A DNA stretch of 64,000 nt, from NCBI GenBank assembly GCA_944381575.1, contig CALWLS010000006.1:62001-126000 (forward strand), written 5' to 3'. The first letter of the stretch is position 1; the number at the start of each line of letters is the position of its first letter. The notes beneath the pieces were generated by a model. The model saw only the letters and a program-made list of their open reading frames with translations. It did not search any database and was not told where the DNA came from. The position numbers and the translations under genes were made by a program. This stretch comes from an uncultured Lachnospiraceae bacterium (GTDB lineage Bacteria > Bacillota > Clostridia > Lachnospirales > Lachnospiraceae). This document shows positions 19,339-29,311 of the stretch, in pieces.

Positions 19339-19360
19339 CCACTTGACTTTTGTCAGGTGG
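19339..19360 (+). terminator. Hairpin at the end of hemW, overlapping the heat-shock -35
   Basis: CCACTTGAC (19339-19347), loop TTTT, GTCAGGTGG (19352-19360); nine pairs with one G-T. It is followed by TATTATATTAT. It contains the -35 element of the next promoter. Confidence 0.55.
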
Positions 19361-19405
19361 TATTATATTATAAATGCGTTAGCAATCAGACGAGTTGAGT
19401 GCTAA
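19343..19405 (+). promoter_or_regulatory. Heat-shock promoter with CIRCE operator (HrcA binding site)
   Basis: TTGACT (19343-19348), 17-bp spacer and TATTAT (19366-19371) form a sigma-A promoter. TTAGCAATC-N9-GAGTGCTAA (19379-19405) matches the CIRCE consensus TTAGCACTC-N9-GAGTGCTAA with one change in the left arm. HrcA, encoded next, represses from such sites until heat shock removes its GroE-dependent activity. Confidence 0.96.
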
Positions 19406-19469
19406 CAAAACTGGCAGAGGCCATACTGATGCAATGCCGGACCTTTAAGGTCCTGGCCGGAGATTAACA

Positions 19470-20570
19470 TTGGGCGAGTTGGATGAGAGAAAAATAATAA
19501 TACTTAAAGCTATCATCAAGAACTATCTTGAGACTGGTGAGCCGGTTGGATCAAGGACGATATCCAAGCTCAGCGGTCTTAACTTGAGCTCGGCTACCAT
19601 AAGGAATGAGATGAGCGATCTTGTGGATATGGGCTATATAATACAGCCTCATACCTCGGCGGGACGCATACCGAGCGACAAGGGCTATAAGTTCTATGTT
19701 GACTGTATAATGCAGGAGTACAGCGACAGCATGACGTCTGTCACCGCGCAGATGACGAAGCGCATAGACAAGCTGGAGCTGCTGTTAAAGGACATGGTCA
19801 GGATGATAGCCGTGGATACCAACTATGCGGCGCTCATAAGCGGCCCGAATACATCCACCACCAAGATCAAATATCTGCAACTGAGCATTCCGGCGGAACG
19901 CCAGATGCTGCTCATACTCGTGCTGGACGGCAACGTGATAAAGAACGAAGTGCTGGAGACAGTGGAGGAGATCGATTACCAGACCGTCATGAATATCACG
20001 GTACTGCTCAACAATTACCTGAGCGGGCTGAGCCTTAAGGACATATCCCCTAAGACTATAACAGATATAATGGTACAGGCAGGAGCCCAGCAGGGCAATG
20101 TCAAGCTGGTGCTGGACGCTGTGGTGGAGATGCTGGAAAACGGCGAGAACAAGAGGGACATATTTACATCAGGAGCAAAGAACCTGTTTAAGTACCCGGA
20201 ACTTGCAGATGTGGACAAGGCCTCAAAGCTGATCACTGCATTTGAGGAAAAGGAAGCCCTAAATGAGATGGTCAACGAGGTAACAAGCCTTACGGCCGTG
20301 GATGGCGGCAGCGGCAACGTTCAGGTATTTATCGGCGACGGGCCGGTAAAGAACATGGAGGACTGCTCGCTGGTGACCGTAAACTACGATCTCGGCGAGG
20401 GTATGAAGGGCGTCATAGGAGTCATAGGACCTAAACGGATGGATTATGAAAAGGTCATGAATACCCTTAAGAACCTTGGAGACCAGATGAACAACGAGCT
20501 TGCGGATAAGCAGCCGGAGGCCGGGAAAAAGAAAAAACAACAGTCCGGAAGCGTCGATAAACAGGATTAA
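19470..20570 (+). CDS. hrcA: Heat-inducible transcription repressor HrcA
   Basis: Repressor that binds the CIRCE element just upstream and so controls its own operon. The 366 residues have the N-terminal winged helix (ERKIIILKAIIKNYLETGEP, then VGSRTISKL, LSSATIRNEMSDLVDMGYI, HTSAGRIPSDKGYKFYVD), followed by the GAF-like and dimerisation domains (NYAALISGP, GMKGVIGVIGPKRMDYEKV). A charged Lys/Gln-rich tail is extra. The start is TTG 19470, 7 nt after GGAG; the DNA-binding domain begins immediately. First gene of hrcA-grpE-dnaK-dnaJ. Confidence 0.96.
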   Translation: MGELDERKIIILKAIIKNYLETGEPVGSRTISKLSGLNLSSATIRNEMSDLVDMGYIIQPHTSAGRIPSDKGYKFYVDCIMQEYSDSMTSVTAQMTKRIDKLELLLKDMVRMIAVDTNYAALISGPNTSTTKIKYLQLSIPAERQMLLILVLDGNVIKNEVLETVEEIDYQTVMNITVLLNNYLSGLSLKDISPKTITDIMVQAGAQQGNVKLVLDAVVEMLENGENKRDIFTSGAKNLFKYPELADVDKASKLITAFEEKEALNEMVNEVTSLTAVDGGSGNVQVFIGDGPVKNMEDCSLVTVNYDLGEGMKGVIGVIGPKRMDYEKVMNTLKNLGDQMNNELADKQPEAGKKKKQQSGSVDKQD

Positions 20571-20591
20571 TTGATAAGGAAGCGTAAGGAT

Positions 20592-21326
20592 ATGTCAGAG
20601 GAATTAAAAGAAAAAAAACAGTGCGCGGGAGATCCCGAAGCAGGGCAGACTGAAAAGAAGCCTGACATTCACAGTGAAAAAGGCCGTGAGGAAGGCCTGA
20701 AGAAGGAACATACAGCCGATACGGCAAAGGATTCCGGAAATATAAATGAGCCGGAAACGGAAAAGGCCGGCGGCTCTGCCAAGGCGGCTCAGGCTGAAAC
20801 TCCTGATGCCGGCGATGCTGCAGGCGGAAAGCAAACTGAAACAGCTGAAGGAAGCGGCAGCGATAAGGACAGCGCAGAGTCTAAGCTGGATAAAAAGGAT
20901 CAGAAGATCGCAGAGCTTAATGATAAATACTTAAGGCTGTTCGCGGAGTTCGATAACTTCAGGAAACGTTCGGAAAACGAAAAGGCGGCCATGTTTGCCG
21001 AGGGAGAGAAAACAGTACTGCTGACGGTACTGCCCCTCATAGATAACTTTGAGAGAGCCCTTGATTCCATTCCTGAGGAGGATAAGGATTCTCCGTTTGC
21101 GGAAGGAATCAGGAAGGTATATAAGGCCTTTACCGATCAGCTTAAGGAGCTTGGGGTAACCCACATAGAGGCGGTTGGCAAAGAGTTCGACGCCAATTTC
21201 CATAACGCCGTCATGCATGTGGATGACGAGAATGAAAAGGAAAATGTAATAGTAGAGGAATTCCAGAAAGGCTATATGTTCGGAGACAAGGTCTTAAGGT
21301 ATTCCATGGTAAAGGTAGCAAATTAG
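20592..21326 (+). CDS. grpE: Nucleotide exchange factor GrpE
   Basis: Releases ADP from DnaK and acts as a thermosensor. The 244 residues have a long, low-complexity N-terminal arm (about 1-105, Glu/Lys/Ala rich), the dimer coiled coil (KIAELNDKYLRLFAEFDNFR), the four-helix region and the beta-wing (VGKEFDANFHNAVMHVDDEN, GYMFGDKVLRYSMVKV). The arm is longer than usual. I take ATG 20592 as start; the frame is open to TTG 20571, right after the hrcA stop. Confidence 0.95.
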   Translation: MSEELKEKKQCAGDPEAGQTEKKPDIHSEKGREEGLKKEHTADTAKDSGNINEPETEKAGGSAKAAQAETPDAGDAAGGKQTETAEGSGSDKDSAESKLDKKDQKIAELNDKYLRLFAEFDNFRKRSENEKAAMFAEGEKTVLLTVLPLIDNFERALDSIPEEDKDSPFAEGIRKVYKAFTDQLKELGVTHIEAVGKEFDANFHNAVMHVDDENEKENVIVEEFQKGYMFGDKVLRYSMVKVAN

Positions 21327-21379
21327 AATGCATCCGCCTGCGGGCGGTTCATTATAAAAGGTAATAAGGATTTAACTGA

Positions 21380-23290
<1,911 letters not shown>

Positions 23291-23317
23291 TGGCTTCACG
23301 ACCAGATAAATAAAAAA

Positions 23318-23354
23318 CACTTTAATGGCGAAGCGTATACTTCGCCGTTAAGTG
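23318..23354 (+). terminator. Hairpin between dnaK and dnaJ
   Basis: CACTTTAATGGCGAAG (23318-23333), loop CGTATA, CTTCGCCGTTAAGTG (23340-23354), about 15 pairs with one bulge, preceded by A6. It probably lowers dnaJ relative to dnaK by partial termination or mRNA processing. Confidence 0.7.
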
Positions 23355-23385
23355 TGTTTAGGAATGTATTCAGGAAAGAGAAGAT

Positions 23386-24516
23386 ATGGCTGAAAAAAGA
23401 GATTATTATGAGGTGCTCGGCGTAGATAAAAACGCCGATGATGCCGCTATCAAAAAAGCATACAGGCAGCTGGCCAAGAAATACCATCCGGACGCAAATC
23501 CAGGCAACAAGGACGCCGAAGCCAAGTTCAAGGAAGCCGGGGAGGCCTATGCGGTACTGTCTGATCCTGAAAAGCGCGCAGCCTATGATAAGTACGGCCA
23601 TGCGGCTTTCGATCCTAATTCCGCCGCCGGAAGGGCTTCGGGATTCGGCGGCTTCGATTTCGGAGGAATGGACTTTACCGATATATTCTCGGATCTGTTC
23701 GGTTTTGGAGGCGGATTTTCACGCGGCGGCTTTTCGAGCTACGGCGGCAGCGCTACGGCGGCAAGGCGCGGCGCTGACGTAAGGGCTCTTGTCCGCATAA
23801 GCTTCATGGAGGCCGTGAAGGGCTGTGAAAAAGAGGTTGAGATAAACTATAAGGAGACCTGCAGCTCCTGCGGCGGAAGCGGAGCAAAGAAGGGGACATC
23901 TCCTGAGACCTGTCCAAGGTGCGGAGGCCGCGGTAAGGTAACGGTTACGCAGAACAATCCGTTCTTCGGACAGATGCAGACGGTGACCATATGTCCTGAC
24001 TGTCAGGGCAAGGGTACCATCATCAAGGAAAAATGTCCTGACTGCCGCGGCACGGGTTACATACAGACCAAGAAAAAGCTCAAGGTCTCCATACCTGCCG
24101 GCATAGACGACGGACAGGCCATCAGGCTGTCGGGAGTGGGCGAACCGGGCTCTAACGGAGGACCGAGGGGAGATCTCCTTGTGGAGGTCGCAGTTTCCGA
24201 GGACCCAAAATTCAAGCGTCAGGGAAATACCATATTTACGACCGTATCGGTACCGTTCTCCAAGATGGTGCTCGGCGGTCCGATACATATCAATACCGTC
24301 GACGGCATGATAGAATATCAGATAAAGCCGGGTACTCCTACCGATACCAAGGTAAGGTTCAAGGGCAAGGGAGTCCCTTATGTCAATAACAAAAACATCC
24401 GGGGAGATCAGTATGTGACCCTTATGGTAAATGTACCTACGACCCTTAACGGAGAGCAGAAGGAGGCCTTAAAGAAGTTCTCCAAGCTCTGCGGCGTGGA
24501 TCCGGATAAGCCTTAA
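23386..24516 (+). CDS. dnaJ: Chaperone protein DnaJ (Hsp40)
   Basis: Co-chaperone that delivers substrates to DnaK and stimulates its ATPase. The 376 residues have the J domain with YHPD (about 33-36), a Gly/Phe-rich linker ([20 protein letters not shown]), four zinc-binding CxxCxGxG repeats ([32 protein letters not shown]), and the C-terminal barrel ([20 protein letters not shown]). This makes it a type I DnaJ. Last gene of the CIRCE operon. Confidence 0.98.
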   Translation: MAEKRDYYEVLGVDKNADDAAIKKAYRQLAKKYHPDANPGNKDAEAKFKEAGEAYAVLSDPEKRAAYDKYGHAAFDPNSAAGRASGFGGFDFGGMDFTDIFSDLFGFGGGFSRGGFSSYGGSATAARRGADVRALVRISFMEAVKGCEKEVEINYKETCSSCGGSGAKKGTSPETCPRCGGRGKVTVTQNNPFFGQMQTVTICPDCQGKGTIIKEKCPDCRGTGYIQTKKKLKVSIPAGIDDGQAIRLSGVGEPGSNGGPRGDLLVEVAVSEDPKFKRQGNTIFTTVSVPFSKMVLGGPIHINTVDGMIEYQIKPGTPTDTKVRFKGKGVPYVNNKNIRGDQYVTLMVNVPTTLNGEQKEALKKFSKLCGVDPDKP

Positions 24517-24595
24517 ACCGGGAAACTGTGGTCGATGTCACTTTTTGACATGCAGTTTTCAGGGTCAATTACTTGCAAGATTTTAAGTATAATTG

Positions 24596-24638
24596 AAAAT
24601 CCCATCGTATAAAAATATTTCTTATACGGTGGGATTTT
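24596..24638. terminator. Bidirectional terminator between dnaJ and ychF
   Basis: AAAATCCCATCGTATAA (24596-24612), 9-nt loop, TTATACGGTGGGATTTT (24622-24638); 17 pairs with one wobble. A-tract and T-tract at the two ends let it serve both convergent genes. Confidence 0.92.
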
Positions 24639-24669
24639 GATAGTTTCAGTATTATTTAGACACTATTGC

Positions 24670-25767
24670 TTATACATTAAACCTGAACAGTATGGTATCC
24701 CCGTCCTGCACTACGTAGTCCTTACCCTCAGAGCGCACAAGCCCCTTTTCCCTGGCGGCTGAAAGGGAGCCGCAGTCCAAAAGATTCTGATAGTTAATGA
24801 CCTCGGCGCGGATAAAGCCTCTCTCAAAGTCGGAATGTATCTTGCCGGCTGCCTGAGGAGCCTTGGTACCCTTTTTGATGGTCCATGCGCGGGTCTCCTT
24901 TTCACCGGCAGTAAGGAAGCTCATAAGACCGAGAAGATCATAGCTGGCTTTGATAAGTTTATCAAGTCCTGATTCCTTAAGGCCAAGGGTCTCAAGATAT
25001 TCGGCTTTTTCATCGTCGTCGAGATCGGCGATCTCCTCCTCTATGCGGGCAGAGATGACGAATACGCCGTTATGTGTGGATTCGGCATGCTCTCTTACCT
25101 CCTGTACATATTTATTGGAGGCGCCGTCGTCAGCCAGATCGTCCTCAGCTACGTTTGCGGCAAATATTACAGGCTTTTCAGTGAGAAGATAGAGGGAGTC
25201 TATAAATTTTGCCTCGTCCTCATCCTCGGGCTCATAGGAGGAAGCCATTTTGCCTTCCTCGAGTACAGCCTTGAGCTTCTTTAAGGTCTCAAGTTCCTTT
25301 TTGGCGTCCTTGGAGTTATTGGCAAGCTTTGCCGTGCGGGAGATCCTCTTATCCAGGGTATCCATATCCGCGAAAATGAGCTCCAGATCAATGGTCTCTA
25401 TATCCCTTACGGGATCCACGCTTCCCTCTACATGTATTACATTTGGATCCTCAAAGCATCTTACTACATGGACTATGGCGTCGCATTCACGGATATTTGC
25501 AAGAAACTGGTTGCCGAGACCCTCGCCCTTGGAGGCGCCCTTTACGAGTCCGGCTATATCCACGAATTCGATGACTGCCGGAGTTATCTTTTCTGAATTA
25601 TAGAGGGCAGCAAGCTTATCAAGCCTCTCATCGGGAACGGCGACAACGCCGACGTTGGGGTCGATGGTGCAGAATGGATAATTGGCTGACTCAGCCCCTG
25701 CCTTTGTAATGGAGTTAAACAGTGTGGACTTCCCTACGTTCGGAAGCCCTACGATTCCTAATTTCAT
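24670..25767 (-). CDS. ychF: Ribosome-binding ATPase YchF (OBG family)
   Basis: Obg-family P-loop protein that prefers ATP over GTP, binds ribosomes and modulates stress responses. The 365 residues have GLPNVGKST (7-15), the G2 region [31 protein letters not shown], a coiled-coil insertion (about 130-200), NVAEDD and SARIEEE in place of classical G4/G5, and the TGS domain at the C terminus ([30 protein letters not shown]). AAGGAG precedes the ATG at 25767. Convergent with dnaJ and divergent from lgt. Confidence 0.97.
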   Translation of the reverse strand: MKLGIVGLPNVGKSTLFNSITKAGAESANYPFCTIDPNVGVVAVPDERLDKLAALYNSEKITPAVIEFVDIAGLVKGASKGEGLGNQFLANIRECDAIVHVVRCFEDPNVIHVEGSVDPVRDIETIDLELIFADMDTLDKRISRTAKLANNSKDAKKELETLKKLKAVLEEGKMASSYEPEDEDEAKFIDSLYLLTEKPVIFAANVAEDDLADDGASNKYVQEVREHAESTHNGVFVISARIEEEIADLDDDEKAEYLETLGLKESGLDKLIKASYDLLGLMSFLTAGEKETRAWTIKKGTKAPQAAGKIHSDFERGFIRAEVINYQNLLDCGSLSAAREKGLVRSEGKDYVVQDGDTILFRFNV

Positions 25768-26279
25768 ATATCTCTACATCTCCTTAAAAATGCTGTATTT
25801 ACAAGGCTTTTCACGCTTTTGTATTTTGGCTGCTGCGCCATTTTTACGTCATTTACGTATCTCATCCCTTGAGATTCTTTCCCATGGACGAATTCCTTCC
25901 CCACAGAGAAGAAAAGAGCATACTAATACACTATATAGTGTAGCGCATGGTGCTCTTTTCCTCAAGGCTTCTCCGCGAATTTTTCAAATGCAATGTCAGA
26001 TCATGAATACCTGACTGATGTACTGTTCAAACTCTTTGCGCTTCACTTATTTCCTGCTGCCTGCAATAAAGCATGAACGGTCAGTTTGAAGAACGCAGCA
26101 TACTGTCCTGAACAGCTGCAGGGCGTCTTTTTTTGACAAGTAATATGCCCGGTGATAAGATATCTATTGTAGCTTTTTGTGATTTCGCATTTTCATGTCA
26201 GGAAGCTTTCGCAATACAGCGGTGAGAGAACCGGCCTCGAAAGCACTGACCGTGAAAGAACTGACACAGGGGTATATGG
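25768..26279. other. 512-bp intergenic region with nested inverted repeats; possible structured RNA
   Basis: No convincing ORF. GAAAAGAGCA (25911-25920) pairs with TGCTCTTTTC (25951-25960). Inside is the perfect 14-bp palindrome ACACTATATAGTGT (25928-25941), and outside are CCTTGAG/CTCAAGG (about 25867 and 25961). Further on, TTCAAACT (26026-26033) pairs with AGTTTGAA (26083-26090). A weak CCTG/CAGG stem then T7 (26107-26134) runs into a promoter. This amount of pairing is more than leaders of ychF or lgt need; a small RNA is possible but unproven. Confidence 0.4.
26133..26161 (+). promoter_or_regulatory. Promoter upstream of lgt
   Basis: TTGACA (26133-26138), 17-bp spacer, TAAGAT (26156-26161). 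The leader to the lgt start would be about 110 nt. Confidence 0.6.
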
Positions 26280-27149
26280 ATGAGCTATAACGGAGCGGAT
26301 CTTATATTTCCGCATTTAAATATAGTCATAGAGACTATGAAGGACCATATCACGGTCTTTGGGGTGGACATAGCCTTTTACGGCATCATAATAGGGATTG
26401 GCATGCTGATGGCCCTGCTGATCGCGGAGCGTATACTTGCCCGCCATGGGGAAGACACCGGCGTAATTTATGATTTTTTTATCGCCGCTGTCATATTCGG
26501 CGTGATAGGGGCGAGGCTCTACTATGTCATATTTGAGTGGGACCAGTACCGGGGAGATATTTTAAAGATACTTAATATCAGGCAGGGAGGCCTTGCAATA
26601 TACGGAGGGATCATAGGCGGAGTGCTGGCGGGGCTCGTATTTTCCAGGATAAGGAAATATCCGTTCTTAAAGCTTGCCGACTGCTGCATGCCGGGAGTGA
26701 TATTTGCCCAGGCCGTAGGCAGATGGGGCAATTTCTTTAACTGCGAGGCCTTCGGCGGATACACGGATTCCCTGTTTGCCATGCGCATAAGGCAGTCCAT
26801 AGTAAATCCGTCCATGATAAACCGGGATCTCCTTGAGCATATCATTACGGATAACGGCATACCATATATACAGGTACACCCGACATTCCTCTATGAATCC
26901 TGTTGGAATCTCCTGTCATTTATATTTTTATACAGATATGCCGTAAAGCACGACATAGGCACCGGGGACGTGACCGTAAGATATTTCCTTCTGTACGGAA
27001 TAGGCAGGTTCCTTATAGAGGGACTTAGGACGGATCAGCTGAGGCTTCCTGGGACCTCCATAGCGGTTTCGCAGCTTTTATCCCTGCTGTTAGCCATAGC
27101 CATGCTCGTCATAATCATCCTGAAACATAAAAGGCCTGCTGTAAAATAA
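26280..27149 (+). CDS. lgt: Prolipoprotein diacylglyceryl transferase
   Basis: Membrane enzyme that moves diacylglycerol from phosphatidylglycerol to the lipobox cysteine of prelipoproteins, such as the two ABC binding proteins in this window. The 289 residues have seven hydrophobic helices, an N-terminal YGIIIGIG (helix 1), GARLYYVIFEW, GGLAIYGGIIGG, the Lgt signature GRWGNFFNCEAFGG (about 146-159), HPTFLYESCWN and GRFLIEGLRTDQL. Start at ATG 26280 with AGGGG upstream. Single gene with a strong terminator. Confidence 0.95.
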   Translation: MSYNGADLIFPHLNIVIETMKDHITVFGVDIAFYGIIIGIGMLMALLIAERILARHGEDTGVIYDFFIAAVIFGVIGARLYYVIFEWDQYRGDILKILNIRQGGLAIYGGIIGGVLAGLVFSRIRKYPFLKLADCCMPGVIFAQAVGRWGNFFNCEAFGGYTDSLFAMRIRQSIVNPSMINRDLLEHIITDNGIPYIQVHPTFLYESCWNLLSFIFLYRYAVKHDIGTGDVTVRYFLLYGIGRFLIEGLRTDQLRLPGTSIAVSQLLSLLLAIAMLVIIILKHKRPAVK

Positions 27150-27211
27150 GAGCTATAACAGCAGGATAGGGATGATAACATAAATAATTTATAACGAATT
27201 GTGCCTGTCAG

Positions 27212-27247
27212 GCCCGACTACACTATATGTTGTGGCGGGCTTTTTTT
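27212..27247 (+). terminator. Rho-independent terminator after lgt
   Basis: GCCCG (27212-27216) with inner CTACAC region pairs to CGGGC (27236-27240) through a bulged stem of about 10 pairs, followed by T7. Confidence 0.85.
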
Positions 27248-27293
27248 GTTTGTCTTTTTTTGTTTTTTATCCATAAAACAGCGGCTATCTGCA

Positions 27294-27370
27294 TTGACAA
27301 TCATGGAATAAACGGTAAAATTAATACAAAAGTGTCAAAAAGTGGAACTTAGTGTCAGAAAGTGTCAGAA
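27294..27370 (+). promoter_or_regulatory. mraZ promoter and four-repeat MraZ operator
   Basis: TTGACA (27294-27299), 16-bp spacer, TAAAAT (27316-27321). Four direct repeats with exact 10-bp spacing follow (27331-27370): AGTGTCAAAA, AGTGGAACTT, AGTGTCAGAA, AGTGTCAGAA. MraZ rings in other bacteria bind GTG-centred repeats of this period upstream of mraZ and repress the division cluster; the assignment here is by that pattern. Confidence 0.88.
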
Positions 27371-27384
27371 CAGGGAAACGAATT

Positions 27385-27822
27385 ATGTTGATCGGCGAGT
27401 ACAACCATACAGTGGATGCGAAGGGCAGGGTTACGATACCTGCCAAATTCCGCAGCGAGCTCGGCGACCGTTTCGTTGTCACGAGGGGACTTGAGGACTG
27501 TCTGTCGGCCTATTCATTTGAAAGGTGGCAGAGGATAGAAAATAACCTTAAGTCCATTTCCCTTACCAACAAGGCCGGGATGAAGCTGACGAGGCTTATC
27601 ATGGGTAACGCCATTGAGTGCGAGGTGGACAGGATGGGCCGCATACTTATCACTCAGGCCTTAAGATCCAAGGCCGGACTTATCAAGGACGTGGTAGTCG
27701 TGGGGCTCGGAGACAGGATAGAGATCTGGGACAAGGATAAATGGGAACAGGTCAACGCTCCTGACGCATTTGACAACATGACCGATGAAGAGCTTGAGAA
27801 GCTGGAAGGGCTGGAGCTCTGA
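27385..27822 (+). CDS. mraZ: Transcriptional regulator MraZ
   Basis: DNA-binding autorepressor of the division and cell-wall cluster, with two AbrB-like SpoVT halves. The 145 residues show [34 protein letters not shown] and the second half [32 protein letters not shown]. The frame is open to a GTG at 27352, but that codon lies inside the operator repeats; ATG 27385 follows AGGGAA. Stop and rsmH start overlap (TGATG). Confidence 0.96.
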   Translation: MLIGEYNHTVDAKGRVTIPAKFRSELGDRFVVTRGLEDCLSAYSFERWQRIENNLKSISLTNKAGMKLTRLIMGNAIECEVDRMGRILITQALRSKAGLIKDVVVVGLGDRIEIWDKDKWEQVNAPDAFDNMTDEELEKLEGLEL

Positions 27823-28757
27823 TGGGATTTGAACACATACCGGTATTACTTAACGAGGTCATAGAGGGACTGAACATAGATCCAGATGGGATATATGTGG
27901 ACGGGACCTTAGGCGGGGCCGGACACTCATATGAGATAGCAAAAAGGCTTAAGGAGGGCGGCAGGCTCATAGGCATAGACAGGGATGAGGACGCCATAGC
28001 CGCGGCGTCAGAGAGGCTTGAGCCGTTTTCCGACAGGGTCACGATCGTAAGAGGCAACTACGGGGACATGGCTGATATCCTTGGAGATATCGGGATATCG
28101 GAGGTGGACGGCATACTGCTGGATCTCGGGGTATCATCTCATCAGCTCGATGAGGCGGAGAGAGGCTTTTCCTACAGGGAGGACGCTCCACTCGATATGA
28201 GGATGGACCGGAGGGATGAGCTTACGGCTTATGACGTTGTAAATACCTACACCGAGGCTGAGCTTACAAGGATCCTAAAAGATTACGGCGAGGAGAGATT
28301 TGCCGGAAGCATCGCAAGGCACATCGTAAGGGCCAGAGCGGAAAGACCTGTCAGTACCACCTTTGAGCTTTCAGACATCATAAAGGCGTCCATACCTGCG
28401 AAGTACCGGGACAAAAAGGGACACCCGGCCAAGCGTTCCTTCCAGGCGATACGCATAGAGGTAAACCACGAGCTGGACATTTTGAGGGATTCACTAAATG
28501 GGATGATAGACATCCTTAAGCCCGGAGGAAGGCTGTGTGTCATCAGCTTCCACTCGCTGGAGGACAGGATAGTCAAGCAGGCCATGCGCACTGCCGAGGA
28601 TCCCTGCATATGCCCGAAGGATTTCCCTGTATGCGTCTGCGGCAGGAAACCAAAGGGAAGATGCGTAAGTAAGAAAGCCATTACGGCAGCCGATAACGAA
28701 CTTGATACAAATAACAGGGCTCACAGCGCAAAGCTGAGGATATTTGAAAAGACATAA
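27822..28757 (+). CDS. rsmH: 16S rRNA (cytosine(1402)-N(4))-methyltransferase
   Basis: S-adenosylmethionine-dependent methyltransferase acting on C1402 of 16S rRNA in the P site. The 311 residues start [17 protein letters not shown] and have the SAM loop [48 protein letters not shown], and [18 protein letters not shown] with [11 protein letters not shown]. Translation is coupled to mraZ. Confidence 0.96.
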   Translation: MGFEHIPVLLNEVIEGLNIDPDGIYVDGTLGGAGHSYEIAKRLKEGGRLIGIDRDEDAIAAASERLEPFSDRVTIVRGNYGDMADILGDIGISEVDGILLDLGVSSHQLDEAERGFSYREDAPLDMRMDRRDELTAYDVVNTYTEAELTRILKDYGEERFAGSIARHIVRARAERPVSTTFELSDIIKASIPAKYRDKKGHPAKRSFQAIRIEVNHELDILRDSLNGMIDILKPGGRLCVISFHSLEDRIVKQAMRTAEDPCICPKDFPVCVCGRKPKGRCVSKKAITAADNELDTNNRAHSAKLRIFEKT

Positions 28758-28786
28758 GCTAAAGAGCTTATGAGCGGGAGCAAAAA

Positions 28787-29311
28787 ATGGGAGTAAGGAC
28801 AGGCCGTACGGCCTACGGAGGCAGAAATGCCCAGGCCGTGTCAACTGAATATTATACTGACGGCAATACGGTCAGGGTAAGACGTCCGGAACCAGTCAGA
28901 GTGCCGGCAAGGCGCAGGATCTCCCGTAAGGAGTACGAGAGGCGTGTTAAGCTGTGGCAGGACGCGGAAAAAACTGAGAGCGTTTCCATGAGTCTTCCCC
29001 TTACGCTTATACTTGCCCTCATGGTGGCTGCAGTCCTGTTTGTAGGATATAATTATCTGTGCTTAAGGTCCTCCATAGACATGCACATGGATAAGGTCAA
29101 CAGCCTTGAGACTGAGCTTGAAAATATGAAAACGGAGAACGATGCTTTAGAAAGGAGCATAGATACCTCCGTGGATCTTAATCATGTTTATGATGTGGCG
29201 GTAAATGAACTCGGCATGGTACGCGCCGGGCAGAATAACGTCATAACCTACGATAAAACTGAAAGTGAGTATGTAAGGCAGTATGAGAGCATCCCGGCCG
29301 CAGAACGGTAA
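28787..29311 (+). CDS. ftsL: FtsL-like cell division protein
   Basis: 174 residues: a basic cytosolic N terminus of about 60 residues (RRISRKEYERRVK), one transmembrane helix (LPLTLILALMVAAVLFVGYN), then a coiled coil (NSLETELENMKTENDALERS) and NHVYDVAVNELGMVRA, the FtsL/DivIC leucine-zipper layout. Position between rsmH and the penicillin-binding protein is diagnostic because sequence conservation is low. FtsL bridges the divisome to FtsI/FtsW. It overlaps the next gene by 29 bp. Confidence 0.8.
   Translation: MGVRTGRTAYGGRNAQAVSTEYYTDGNTVRVRRPEPVRVPARRRISRKEYERRVKLWQDAEKTESVSMSLPLTLILALMVAAVLFVGYNYLCLRSSIDMHMDKVNSLETELENMKTENDALERSIDTSVDLNHVYDVAVNELGMVRAGQNNVITYDKTESEYVRQYESIPAAER

Noticed and set aside
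25768-26280. SRP RNA or a T-box leader
   Set aside because: No GNAR-loop SRP core and no T-box sequence could be found on either strand.
27331-27370. CRISPR-like array from short repeats
   Set aside because: Four 10-bp units without spacers; position matches MraZ binding sites.
27352-27384. GTG start for mraZ at 27352
   Set aside because: Falls within the operator repeats, and the conserved MraZ start MLIGEYNH is at 27385.
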